DNA from: an uncultured Eubacteriales bacterium
GTDB taxonomy: Bacteria > Bacillota > Clostridia > Oscillospirales > Oscillospiraceae
NCBI GenBank assembly: GCA_905210385.1
Contig: CAJLWS010000027.1
Span: forward strand, 1 to 11,019
Reading direction: 5' to 3'
DNA: 11,019 nucleotides
The notes beneath the pieces are model-generated. The model did no database searches. It saw nothing but the letters and a program-made list of their open reading frames with translations, and had not been told where the DNA came from. Shown one piece after another: positions 1 to 6,789 of the stretch; the first letter of the stretch is position 1, and each line of letters starts with the position of its first letter. Both the position numbers and the translations under genes were made by a program.

Positions 1-288
1 GTCCCGGTAGAGGAGAGCGCCCCGGTAGAGGAGAGCGTCCCGGTAGAGGAGAGCGTCCCGGTAGAGGAGAGCGCCCCGGTAGAGGAGAGCACCCCAGTGG
101 AGGAGAGCGTCCCAGTGGAGGAGAGCGTCTCAGTGGAGGAGAGCGTCCCGGTGGAGGAGAGCATTCCGGTGGAGGAGAGCACCCCGGTAGAGGAGAGCGT
201 CCCGGTAGAGGAGAGCGCCCCGGTAGAGGAGAGCGTCCCGGTAGAGGAGAGCGCCCCAGTGGAGGAGAGCATCCCACCGGAAGAGAGC
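1..288 (+). repeat. 18-bp in-frame tandem repeat, 16 copies, encoding (V/A/T/I)PVEES
   Basis: Sixteen consecutive 18-base units (consensus GTCCCGGTAGAGGAGAGC) run from base 1 to base 288 without interruption, followed by a degenerate ALPE. The core PVEES is nearly invariant: unit 8 has SVEES and unit 16 PPEES. The first residue varies in the order V A V V A T V V V I T V A V A I. The valine codon is GTA in units 1-5 and 11-14 and GTG in units 6-10 and 15, and bases 1-54 are identical to 199-252. This points to duplication of multi-unit blocks. The array may extend to the left of the window. Confidence 0.97.
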
Positions 289-813
289 GCGCTGCCGGAG
301 ATGACCGCCTCCGGCAGCATCACGGTGAACCAGATATGGCAGAACGAGAGTGGTCAGATCCTCGATGCAGACGAACTGAGGGCTGCCGAGGTAGGGTGCG
401 TTACGGTCACCCTGTACCAGTGGGTAGAGGGGGACAAGGAGGGAGCAGAATGTGGCGAAGCCATCCTGTCGCCCGAAAATAGCTGGAGCTGCACCTGGAC
501 CGGGTTGTCCCTGGCGGACGGGGATGGGAACGCCTATTCCTATGCTGTGGCGGAAATCACAACGCAGGATTCCACTGCGGTTTTTCAAGTGAAAGGAAGC
601 GGTGTGGTCCTGGAGAACGAGCCCAACGCCTCCGCCGTCGTCACCCTGACGGGAACCATTTCTCGCATTCAGACCAGCGGGTATGTCCTTCCAGAGACCG
701 GCGGAGATGGAACTATGGGCTATGTCGCCATGGGGCTGTTCCTGATGGGGGGATCCTGCCTGGTTTGGATACAATGGCGGAAACTCCGCAGGAAGGGGCG
801 GCGGGCCCCTTGA
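1..813 (+). CDS. LPXTG surface protein / accessory pilin, 5'-truncated by the window edge
   Basis: The reading frame is open from base 1, so the true start and the signal peptide lie outside the window; the GTG at 97 is only a valine codon inside the repeats. The visible 270 residues are 16 tandem hexapeptides of the type (V/A/T/I)PVEES (residues 1-96), a CnaB-like beta-sandwich domain (about 104-205, with TVTLYQ and a SWSCTWTGL strand), a sorting signal LPETG (230-234, bases 688-702), a hydrophobic membrane segment (about 237-257) and a basic tail RKLRRKGRR. The protein should be exported, cleaved at LPET-G by a sortase and joined to a pilus or to the wall; the acidic Pro/Glu repeats would act as an extended stalk. 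It precedes the backbone pilin by 59 bases, the position typical of a tip adhesin or accessory pilin. The CnaB domain has Gln where the isopeptide Lys is expected (residue 111). The adhesin role is inferred; no ligand-binding domain is visible in this part. Confidence 0.85.
   Translation, partial: VPVEESAPVEESVPVEESVPVEESAPVEESTPVEESVPVEESVSVEESVPVEESIPVEESTPVEESVPVEESAPVEESVPVEESAPVEESIPPEESALPEMTASGSITVNQIWQNESGQILDADELRAAEVGCVTVTLYQWVEGDKEGAECGEAILSPENSWSCTWTGLSLADGDGNAYSYAVAEITTQDSTAVFQVKGSGVVLENEPNASAVVTLTGTISRIQTSGYVLPETGGDGTMGYVAMGLFLMGGSCLVWIQWRKLRRKGRRAP
793..811 (+). other. GC-rich hairpin overlapping the stop codon of the first surface protein
   Basis: AAGGGGC (793-799) pairs perfectly with GCCCCTT (805-811) around a 5-base loop. 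The right arm runs into the TGA stop at 811-813. No T-run follows, so it is not a standard intrinsic terminator. It sits between the surface protein and the backbone pilin gene and could be an mRNA processing or stability element. The structure is seen; the role is inferred. Confidence 0.5.
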
Positions 814-872
814 GACTGGCAGATCCATTTCATGGACTGAATATGAAACCAAACTGAGAGGAGAAACGTAGC

Positions 873-2552
873 ATGAAAAAGCTGCAAAAACTGGGTTCGG
901 GCCTGGTGGCGGTTATGTTGGCTCTGGTGCTGGTCTTGCCCGCCCTGGCTAGCGCTCCTGCCGCCACCTATACCATCACTGCCCCGGACAATGGGCACAC
1001 CTATGAGATCTATCAGATCTTCACCGGCGACTATTCCGTGGATGAGGAAACCCAGGCAGAAGCGCTGTCCAACCTCAAGTGGGGACAGAATAGCGCCAAC
1101 CGGGGGGATGCCGCCATCGGAGATGCCGTTTCCCAAGCTGTGATGGACGTGTTAGCGGCCGTTTCCGCTGGCAGTGACGCGGAGAAGTTGGAGGTAATCA
1201 CGCAATATGTAGATCTGGAAGGAACCCCGTTTGGTACGGTTACCGGGGGTGCCTCACAGCAGGTCCCGGGCGGCTACTACCTGATCAAAGACGTGGATGG
1301 CGCGCTGGCCGGAGAAGCGGAGACCGCCACCCTCTATCTGGTGCAGGTGGCAGGAGACGTGACCATTGATCCCAAGGACTCCGATATCCCAACCCTGGAA
1401 AAGAAAGTGTGGGAGGATGATACGCGGGGAACGGTTGGGCCCGGCTACTACGAGGCGGCTGACCACACCATCGGCGACACGATTCCCTTCAAACTTATCG
1501 GGTCCATTCCCGACATGAGTGCGTATTCCACTTATACTTACACCTTCCACGACACCCAATCCGCCGGCCTGACCTTGCATACCGGATCCTTTGCGGTCTA
1601 CCTGGTGAGGGAAGAGGATCTGAATGCGGACCTGGAAACGTTGACCCCTCTGGACAATGCGGCAGGTCAATACTATACCGTCAATACCAACCCTGGCACC
1701 GGTGAGACTTTTACAGTCAGTTTTACCAACCTGAAAGCGGTTCCCAACGTTGATGACTACGATTATATCGTGGTGTCCTACACTGCGGAGTTGAATCAGG
1801 GAGCTGAGACCGGACAGGAGGGAAATCCAAACAACGTCTATCTGGAGTTTTCCAACGATCCCAATGGGACGGGCACTGGTCAGACCGAGCGGCAGTATGT
1901 AATTGTATTTACTTACACACTGAATACGGACAAGACAGATGGCGACTCGGGGGAGGATCTGCCCGGGGCCAAGTTTGTCCTGCTCAACCATTCGGGGACC
2001 CAGGCCGCCTTGGTTTCTGGGGACGGTACGTTCCTGGAATGGGTCGACCTTCCTGATGGAGCGGAAAGCTATACGGAGGTAACTCTTGCACAGTGGGATG
2101 CCATGTATGAGGACGATCCGGAGACGGTTGGTCCCGACCCGGATGTGGTTCGCACAACGGGAAACACCGGTAACATCAGGATTGCAGGTCTGGATGATGA
2201 CGAATATCTCCTCCTGGAGATCCAGGCCCCGGAAGGTTACAACCTGCTGGAGGAGCCGGTGAGGGTTTCCATCACCAGCGTGATCAATCAGCTACCCTTC
2301 ACGGGAGAGAACCAGAGCGCCATCCTGACAGATCTGTACGCAGTGATCAACGATGACACCGAGCATCCCCAGCACTGTTCGATGCTTGGCCTTGGCACGG
2401 TCACTGTCCCCATTGCCAACTTCTCCGGCACCACCCTGCCGGAAACCGGTAGCATGGGAACCACAATCTTCTATGCGGTAGGCGGTCTGTTGGCCCTTGG
2501 GGCCGTTGTGCTGCTGATGGCTCGCCGGCGCATGAACGGACGTGGGGAGTAA
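873..2552 (+). CDS. Major backbone pilin, isopeptide-forming, LPETG-anchored (SpaA/FctA type)
   Basis: This 559-residue precursor is the likely shaft subunit of the pilus. It starts with a Sec signal peptide (residues 1-28, ending LALVLVLPALASA). An N-terminal D1 domain (about 30-165) opens with GHTYEIYQIFTGD and contains GGYYLIKD. The motif VTIDPK (163-168) matches the pilin motif, in which the Lys (168) is joined to the previous subunit. The fimbrial D2 isopeptide domain follows (about 172-335): PTLEKKV supplies the Lys (177 or 178) and YLEFSNDP (323-330) the expected Asn. A CnaB/SpaA-like D3 domain (about 350-495) has DKTDGDSGEDLPGAKFVL with Lys354, the E-box YLLLEIQAPEGY with Glu449, and Asn493 in YAVINDD. 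LPETG is at 522-526, a membrane segment at about 531-549, and the tail is RRRMNGRGE. The start has a good AGGAG (857-861). The gene lies between an accessory pilin and a class C sortase. Function is assigned from domain order and motifs and is well supported. Confidence 0.93.
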   Translation: MKKLQKLGSGLVAVMLALVLVLPALASAPAATYTITAPDNGHTYEIYQIFTGDYSVDEETQAEALSNLKWGQNSANRGDAAIGDAVSQAVMDVLAAVSAGSDAEKLEVITQYVDLEGTPFGTVTGGASQQVPGGYYLIKDVDGALAGEAETATLYLVQVAGDVTIDPKDSDIPTLEKKVWEDDTRGTVGPGYYEAADHTIGDTIPFKLIGSIPDMSAYSTYTYTFHDTQSAGLTLHTGSFAVYLVREEDLNADLETLTPLDNAAGQYYTVNTNPGTGETFTVSFTNLKAVPNVDDYDYIVVSYTAELNQGAETGQEGNPNNVYLEFSNDPNGTGTGQTERQYVIVFTYTLNTDKTDGDSGEDLPGAKFVLLNHSGTQAALVSGDGTFLEWVDLPDGAESYTEVTLAQWDAMYEDDPETVGPDPDVVRTTGNTGNIRIAGLDDDEYLLLEIQAPEGYNLLEEPVRVSITSVINQLPFTGENQSAILTDLYAVINDDTEHPQHCSMLGLGTVTVPIANFSGTTLPETGSMGTTIFYAVGGLLALGAVVLLMARRRMNGRGE

Positions 2553-2590
2553 ACCACGCTGTTTTCTGCCCCACTGGGATTCCTCTGGAA

Positions 2591-2620
2591 GGCGGGCGGG
2601 GGAATGTCCCCCTGCCCGCC
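2591..2620 (+). other. Very stable GC hairpin between backbone pilin and class C sortase genes
   Basis: Bases 2591-2602 pair with 2609-2620: 12 pairs, of which 11 are Watson-Crick and one is G-U, almost all GC, around the 6-base loop AATGTC. It starts 38 bases after the pilin stop and ends 12 bases before the AAGGAG of the sortase gene. There is no downstream T-run, so efficient termination is unlikely; it is better explained as a 3'-end stabiliser or partial attenuator that lets pilin mRNA exceed sortase mRNA. The structure is seen; the role is inferred. Confidence 0.65.
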
Positions 2621-2646
2621 ATTCAGAGCGGCAAGGAGAACCCTGT

Positions 2647-3501
2647 ATGGGACGGCAACTCGCCGGGAAGGGCAGAAAGAATGGCCTTTTTTCCCTGATC
2701 TTGATCCTAACTCTCCTGACAGGGTTGTCCTTGCTGTTGTATCCAACCATCAGCGACTGGTGGAATTCCTTCCATCAATCCAGGGCCATTGCGTCCTATG
2801 TGGAGACAGTAGAGGAACTGGATGATGACGCCTATGCCCAATTATGGGAGGATGCCCAGGCCTACAACGAGGCCCTGGCCCAGGACAACTCCCGCTTTCA
2901 GCCAAGTGAGGAGGAGAGCGTCCGCTATAACGAACTGCTGAACCTGTCCGGCACGGGAATCATGGGCTATGTGGAAATCCCTTCTATCGATGTGGCCCTG
3001 CCCATCTACCACGGCACCGATGAGGCGGTGCTCCAGGTGGCTGTGGGCCATATTGAGGGATCCTCCCTGCCTGTGGGCGGACCGGGTACCCACACGGTTC
3101 TTTCCGGGCACCGTGGCCTGCCCTCTGCCACTCTGTTCACTGACCTGGACCAGCTGGATATGGGGGACGTTTTCCTCCTGCATGTACTGGGTGAGACGCT
3201 GACCTATCAGGTGGACCAGATTCGGATAGTGGAGCCGGATGACGTGTCTTTGCTGGCCCTGGAGGAGGGAGAAGACCTGTGCACTCTGGTGACCTGCACT
3301 CCTTACGGTGTGAACTCCCACCGCCTGCTGGTGCGGGGATACCGGGTGGAAAACCTGGAGGAGGAGCAGGTATGGCAGATTTCCGGAGAGGCTGGCCGCG
3401 TGGATTTCCGGCTGGTAGCTCTGGCTTTGGCCCTGCCAATACTGCTGCTGTTGCTGTTGTGGACTTGGCTAAGGACGGGGAGGGGAAGAAAGGGAAAGTG
3501 A
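2647..3501 (+). CDS. Class C sortase (pilin polymerase)
   Basis: This 284-residue membrane transpeptidase should cleave pilin LPXTG motifs and link the product to the pilin-motif Lys of the next subunit. Membrane segments lie near residues 13-32 and 253-272, both flanked by basic residues; the C-terminal anchor is typical of class C. The core begins at GIMGYVEIPSIDVALPIYHGT. Catalytic residues are His155 (LSGHRG), Cys217 (VTCTPYG) and Arg226 (SHRLLVRG), with the nine-residue Cys-to-Arg spacing normal for class C. I see no DP(F/W/Y) lid motif in the N-terminal region, where it reads RYNELLNLSGTG. The ATG at 2647 is chosen because AAGGAG (2633-2638) lies eight bases before it; the frame is open further upstream to 2542, but that start would overlap the pilin gene and place extra residues before the membrane anchor. 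The gene follows the backbone pilin and is 12 bases before the minor pilin, so all are probably co-transcribed. Confidence 0.94.
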   Translation: MGRQLAGKGRKNGLFSLILILTLLTGLSLLLYPTISDWWNSFHQSRAIASYVETVEELDDDAYAQLWEDAQAYNEALAQDNSRFQPSEEESVRYNELLNLSGTGIMGYVEIPSIDVALPIYHGTDEAVLQVAVGHIEGSSLPVGGPGTHTVLSGHRGLPSATLFTDLDQLDMGDVFLLHVLGETLTYQVDQIRIVEPDDVSLLALEEGEDLCTLVTCTPYGVNSHRLLVRGYRVENLEEEQVWQISGEAGRVDFRLVALALALPILLLLLLWTWLRTGRGRKGK

Positions 3502-3513
3502 GGTGGCAAAGGT

Positions 3514-4449
3514 GTGAAAACCAACCGTATGTTTCAGCGATTGTGGGCAGGCCTGCTGGGGCTGATCCTGGCAATCTCCTGCGTGGCCTCCTCGGCCCAA
3601 GGGGCGGAGCTTCGCTCTGGCTCCCTGACGGTCTGCTTCGGGCAGGAGGAAGCTGGGTTTTCCGGTGTGACCTTCCGCCTCTATCGGGTGGCAGATCTGT
3701 CAGAGACGGGGAAATGCACCCTGTCGGGAGCCTTTGCCGACTACCCTGTGACCTTGGAGGGACTGACTGCCTCTGGCTGGCGAGCTCTAGCTCAGACCCT
3801 GGCGGCCTACGTTGCCCGGGACGGCCTGGAGCATCAGAGGGTAGGAAAAACCGGACCGGACGGGCGGGTGACCTTCTCTGGGCTGATGGCGGGGCTCTAC
3901 CTGGTGACCGGGGATCGGTATGTGGAGGGCGGAACGGTATATACGCCAGAATCTCTGCTGGTGAGCCTGCCCGGCCAGACTCCGTCGGATACCTGGGACT
4001 GGGAGATTGAGGTTCACTGTAAATTTGACTGGGAGGAGCAACCTCAGGAAGCCGTGGAGCGCACAGTGCGGAAGATTTGGCAGGATGATGGAAACCTGAT
4101 GTCCCGCCCGGAAAATATCCGGGTACAGCTGCTGGAAAATGGGCAGGTGGTGGAGGCAGTGATCCTGGATGAGGAGAACGGCTGGTCCTACACCTGGCAG
4201 GGATTGGACGGTGGATCCCGGTGGCAGGTAGTAGAAGCAGAGACACCGGATGGCTATACGGTCTCTGTGTCCCAGGAGGGTACGGTGTTTCTCCTGACGA
4301 ATACCTGGATGGATACGGTGGAGCCGGAGCAGCCGCCCCAGCTGCCCCAGACCGGCATGTTGTGGTGGCCGGTGCCAATACTGGCGGCCGGTGGCCTGCT
4401 GCTTCTGATTCTGGGCATCACCACTCGGAGAAAAAGCAAAGGAAAATGA
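3514..4449 (+). CDS. Minor pilin with CnaB domain and LPQTG sorting signal (probable basal/anchor subunit)
   Basis: A 311-residue exported protein. A Sec signal peptide covers about residues 1-30. A first beta-rich domain (about 35-165) contains FSGVTFRLYRVADL and GLMAGLYLVTGDRY, like Firmicute minor pilins. A CnaB domain follows (about 183-265) with a full isopeptide set: Lys187 (VRKIWQDDG), Glu241 (WQVVEAETPDGY) and Asn263 (LLTNTW). A proline linker (PEQPPQ) leads to LPQTG (277-281), a membrane segment (about 283-302) and the tail RRKSKGK. The start is GTG at 3514, supported by GAGG (3500-3503) overlapping the sortase stop; an ATG at 3529 would shorten the charged N-region and has a poorer ribosome site. 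Its LPQTG signal differs from the LPETG of the other two surface proteins, and it lies directly before a second sortase. Both facts suggest it is the subunit that ties the fibre to the wall, which is an inference. A tip role cannot be excluded. Confidence 0.88.
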   Translation: MKTNRMFQRLWAGLLGLILAISCVASSAQGAELRSGSLTVCFGQEEAGFSGVTFRLYRVADLSETGKCTLSGAFADYPVTLEGLTASGWRALAQTLAAYVARDGLEHQRVGKTGPDGRVTFSGLMAGLYLVTGDRYVEGGTVYTPESLLVSLPGQTPSDTWDWEIEVHCKFDWEEQPQEAVERTVRKIWQDDGNLMSRPENIRVQLLENGQVVEAVILDEENGWSYTWQGLDGGSRWQVVEAETPDGYTVSVSQEGTVFLLTNTWMDTVEPEQPPQLPQTGMLWWPVPILAAGGLLLLILGITTRRKSKGK

Positions 4450-4452
4450 TGA

Positions 4453-5097
4453 ATGAAAGGTAAACGGCGCTGGACGGCGCTGCTGATGGGGGCGGGCGGT
4501 CTGTTCCTGGTTGCGGCCCTTCTCCTGACAGTCTATAACCTTCTTACGGAGTGGCGGGCAGGGGAACAGGCTCAGGAGATACTGGAGCAATTGGAGGAAC
4601 AGCTGCCGGAGATGCCAACCGGGGGAGGAGGGAACCCGGATGAGGAGAGTGTGGAAGAAGGAGGGCCTTCAGAGCGGGAGGGAGATATGCCCATATTGGA
4701 GATCGGAGGAAACTCCTACATTGGAATTCTGGAGATTCCCGCTCTGGATCTAACCCTGCCGGTGATGAGCCAGTGGAATTATCCCAACCTGAATACCGCT
4801 CCCTGCCGATACTGCGGCTCAGCCTATGACGGAGACCTGGTGATTGCCGGGCACAACTACCGCCCTCATTTTGGGATGCTGTACAGCCTGGAGACGGGGG
4901 CAGAAGTGGTTTTTACCGATGTGGAGGGCAGTCGCTTTTACTATGAGGTGGCGGAGACTACCATGCTGGAGCCTACTGCTGTCGGGGAATTGCTGGGTGG
5001 GCAGTGGGACCTGAGCCTATTTACCTGCGATTTCAGCGGGCAGGCCAGGGTGACGGTCCGGTGCGTTAGGGCGGAGGGAGAACGCGTGGAAGAGTAG
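4453..5097 (+). CDS. Second sortase, short form, class uncertain
   Basis: A 214-residue transpeptidase with one N-terminal membrane segment (about 8-30), an acidic Gly/Pro/Glu-rich linker (about 45-78) and a catalytic core starting at SYIGILEIPALDLTLPVMSQW. Catalytic residues are His134 (IAGHNYRPHFGML), Cys192 (LFTCDFSG) and Arg199 (ARVTVRC). It lacks the C-terminal membrane anchor of class C enzymes, which sets it apart from the 2647-3501 sortase. The gene begins three bases after the minor pilin stop; the ribosome site is weak (AAAGGA, 4437-4442), so translation is probably coupled. Family knowledge indicates that many pilus loci pair a class C polymerase with a second sortase that transfers the finished fibre to peptidoglycan; the position next to the LPQTG minor pilin fits that role. 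The class (A, B or D-like) cannot be settled by eye. It is the last gene of the pilus operon. Confidence 0.9.
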   Translation: MKGKRRWTALLMGAGGLFLVAALLLTVYNLLTEWRAGEQAQEILEQLEEQLPEMPTGGGGNPDEESVEEGGPSEREGDMPILEIGGNSYIGILEIPALDLTLPVMSQWNYPNLNTAPCRYCGSAYDGDLVIAGHNYRPHFGMLYSLETGAEVVFTDVEGSRFYYEVAETTMLEPTAVGELLGGQWDLSLFTCDFSGQARVTVRCVRAEGERVEE

Positions 5098-5374
5098 GAT
5101 ACAGCCTGCCGAAAAAGACGGTGCTTTTTCCGACGGAGAGGCCGAGGACCGCGGCGGCGCGCGTTACCGAAAGCTCCATGCTTCTCGCTTCCGCCGATGG
5201 TGGAGGTACCGTCATTCCACTGCGATTCCTTCCTCTGCAAGACCCACTTCTTGTTGTGTTTTTCCGGTGGACCCATGGTTTGCGATGAGCATGTTTGCCT
5301 TTTGAGAAACCATCGGAGCGAAGCCGGCTTCCCAGGCCCTTTGCAAAATAGGGGTTCATAGAATGATATCAAAG
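5098..5374. other. Non-coding block between pilus operon and terminator; no gene recognised
   Basis: This stretch of about 277 bases has no supported gene on either strand. The minus-strand open frames through it encode Arg/Ser/Pro-rich sequences without domain features. It contains several small inverted repeats: GAAAAAG/CTTTTTC (5111-5117 and 5124-5130), ATGGTTT/AAACCAT (5275-5281 and 5307-5313) and the palindrome GAAGCCGGCTTC (5320-5331). It may be the 3' untranslated region of the pilus mRNA or a dispersed intergenic repeat. Neither can be shown from the window. Confidence 0.4.
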
Positions 5375-5423
5375 AAAAAAGCTGCCGAAACTCTCAAAGC
5401 TAGAGAGTTTCGGCAGCTTTTTT
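5375..5423. terminator. Bidirectional intrinsic terminator between pilus operon and amidohydrolase gene
   Basis: A perfect 15-bp stem, GCTGCCGAAACTCTC (5381-5395) with its complement (5403-5417), closes a 7-base loop. It is flanked by six A (5375-5380) and six T (5418-5423), so the stem can extend to 21 bp and each strand has a T-run after the hairpin. It would stop the pilus operon on the plus strand and the amidohydrolase transcript on the minus strand, 108 bases after the latter's stop codon. Confidence 0.95.
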
Positions 5424-5530
5424 GATGTGAAGATTCGGCAGGACATCTGATGTGTTCTGTGGAGCTCCCAGGGAACTCCACGCTGGAGAGACTGCCCGGG
5501 ATAACGTGCCAATAGGCGTTTGAGTTTTGC

Positions 5531-6754
5531 TCAAATCTGTCCTGTCTCCTGAAGGTAGATGGTCCAGAACATCTCCAGCGCGGTGGGCAGCGCAGCTTCA
5601 TCTAGACGGAATTTCCCGCTGTGCAGGGGATAGACCGCATCCATTGCCGGGTTGCGGATGCCCAGTCGGAAAAAGGCTCCGGGTACATGCTGGAGATAGG
5701 CTGAGAAATCCTCCGCGATGGTGGTTGGGGGCAGTGTAACGCAGTCCTGCCCCAGCAATTCGGCAGCACGGCGCACGACCTGACAGCAGACGTCGTTGTT
5801 GACCACTGGGGCGTAGCCCGCCGCAAAGCGGAACTCATGGCCTGTGTGGTATAGCTCAGCGGTGCTCCGTGCGCAGATCTCGATGCGTTCCCGGATCAAC
5901 TCGGCAGTCTCTGGCTCAAATGTGCGCACCGTTCCCTGGAGGGTACATTTTGCCGGCAGTGCGTTGTAGCTGGTTCCGCCATGGACGGAGCACACTGCAA
6001 CCACTGCGCCTAGATGGGCAGGAACAAAGCGGGAAGGGATGGCGTTGATGGCGGTAATGGCTGACGCCAAAGCAGAAACTGTGTCATCCCCTTGACTGGG
6101 GCGAGAGCCGTGCCCGCCCCGTCCCAGGAAGCTGACCTCAAAGCTGTAGGTAGCTGCCATGTAATTTCCTTCCCGAATCCCGATCACACCGGTGTCCAAT
6201 TCCTCCGACACATGCAGGGCATAGATCCGGTCCACCCCGTCCAGGCAACCGTCCTCCACCATAGCCGCCGCACCTCCTGGGGGAATCTCCTCTGCGTCCT
6301 GGAACAGAAAGGACACGGTACCCCTGAGCAGATCCCGGTTATGTGCCATGGTTCGGGCCAGGGCCAGGAGGATGGAAGAGTGGGCGTCATGACCGCAGGC
6401 GTGCATTCGGCCGGAGATCTGGGAGGCATAGGGCAGACCGGATTCCTCCTGGATGGGAAGGGCATCAAAATCCGCCCGGAAGGCAATATGGGGGCCGGGA
6501 AGGTCTCCAGAGATCCGGACGGCAATGCCCCGCTTGCCCTTTCGGATATAGGGAAGGTTCAGCTCCTTCAGTTTATCGCAAAGATATGCCGAGGTCCAAT
6601 CCTCTTGAAAGGAGACCTCGGGATGCCGGTGCAGTTCCCGGCGAAGATTGACCAGCTCCTGTGCCTCTGCCATGGCCAGGGCTTTGATTCGTTCCATCAT
6701 GGACTCTATAGCGGCGAATTCCTGCGGCCGGAGCGCCGGAGAATCGCCGCCCAC
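5531..6754 (-). CDS. M20D-family metallo-amidohydrolase (aminoacylase / hippurate hydrolase-like)
   Basis: A cytoplasmic hydrolase, 407 residues from the GTG at 6754, expected to remove N-acyl groups from amino acids or related amides. The two-metal site is visible: Cys120 and His122 in MHACGHDAH, Glu155/Glu156 in FQDAEE (catalytic base and metal ligand), His181 in ALHVSEEL and His378 in PLHSGKF. RELHRHPE near residue 39 and FRADFDALPI near 92 are family hallmarks. The dimerisation insert (about 200-310) contains GRGGHGSRPSQGDD and NALPAKCTLQGTVRT. The usual FQPAEE is FQDAEE here. The start is uncertain: GTG at 6754 overlaps the strongest AGGAGG, although a second AGGA lies seven bases before it; the ATG pair at 6700/6697 would give a 389-residue protein, closer to usual family length, but with a poor ribosome site. 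It is monocistronic and converges on the pilus operon at a shared terminator. Substrate cannot be read from the sequence. Confidence 0.92.
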   Translation of the reverse strand: MGGDSPALRPQEFAAIESMMERIKALAMAEAQELVNLRRELHRHPEVSFQEDWTSAYLCDKLKELNLPYIRKGKRGIAVRISGDLPGPHIAFRADFDALPIQEESGLPYASQISGRMHACGHDAHSSILLALARTMAHNRDLLRGTVSFLFQDAEEIPPGGAAAMVEDGCLDGVDRIYALHVSEELDTGVIGIREGNYMAATYSFEVSFLGRGGHGSRPSQGDDTVSALASAITAINAIPSRFVPAHLGAVVAVCSVHGGTSYNALPAKCTLQGTVRTFEPETAELIRERIEICARSTAELYHTGHEFRFAAGYAPVVNNDVCCQVVRRAAELLGQDCVTLPPTTIAEDFSAYLQHVPGAFFRLGIRNPAMDAVYPLHSGKFRLDEAALPTALEMFWTIYLQETGQI

Positions 6755-6789
6755 CTCCTTTTCCTGTGGATTAGGCTTGGATGAAAATC

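Noticed and set aside
97..99. GTG at 97 as the start of the first surface protein
   Set aside because: The frame is open to base 1 through the same repeats, there is no ribosome site, and an exported LPXTG protein needs a signal peptide, so the gene begins outside the window.
1..288. Tandem repeats as a CRISPR array
   Set aside because: The 18-base units are contiguous with no spacers and preserve a reading frame; this is coding repeat DNA.
130..852. Long minus-strand open frame opposite the first surface protein
   Set aside because: It arises because the 18-base repeat and the GC-rich composition lack stops on the reverse strand; the plus frame has CnaB and LPETG features and the reverse has none.
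1254..1991. Minus-strand frame of about 245 codons opposite the backbone pilin
   Set aside because: No domain features and no ribosome site; fully overlapped by a well-supported pilin gene.
2542..2646. Upstream extension of the class C sortase
   Set aside because: It would overlap the pilin stop and run through the GC hairpin, while ATG 2647 has AAGGAG at good spacing right before a normal membrane anchor.
3279..4010. 243-codon plus-strand frame spanning the sortase-minor pilin junction
   Set aside because: A shadow frame rich in Gly and Arg with no motif; it overlaps the sortase active-site region and the pilin signal peptide in their real frames.
3137..4378. 413-codon minus-strand frame across the sortase and minor pilin genes
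   Set aside because: A Pro/Ser/Arg-rich translation typical of the antisense of GC-rich genes; it would overlap two confidently identified genes.
5104..5142. GAAAAAG/CTTTTTC hairpin as a first terminator of the pilus operon
   Set aside because: The 7-bp stem is AT-rich and not followed by a T-run; the structure at 5375-5423 is far stronger.
6092..6784. 230-codon plus-strand frame opposite the amidohydrolase
   Set aside because: The minus strand shows the full M20 metal site; the plus-strand translation has no recognisable features.
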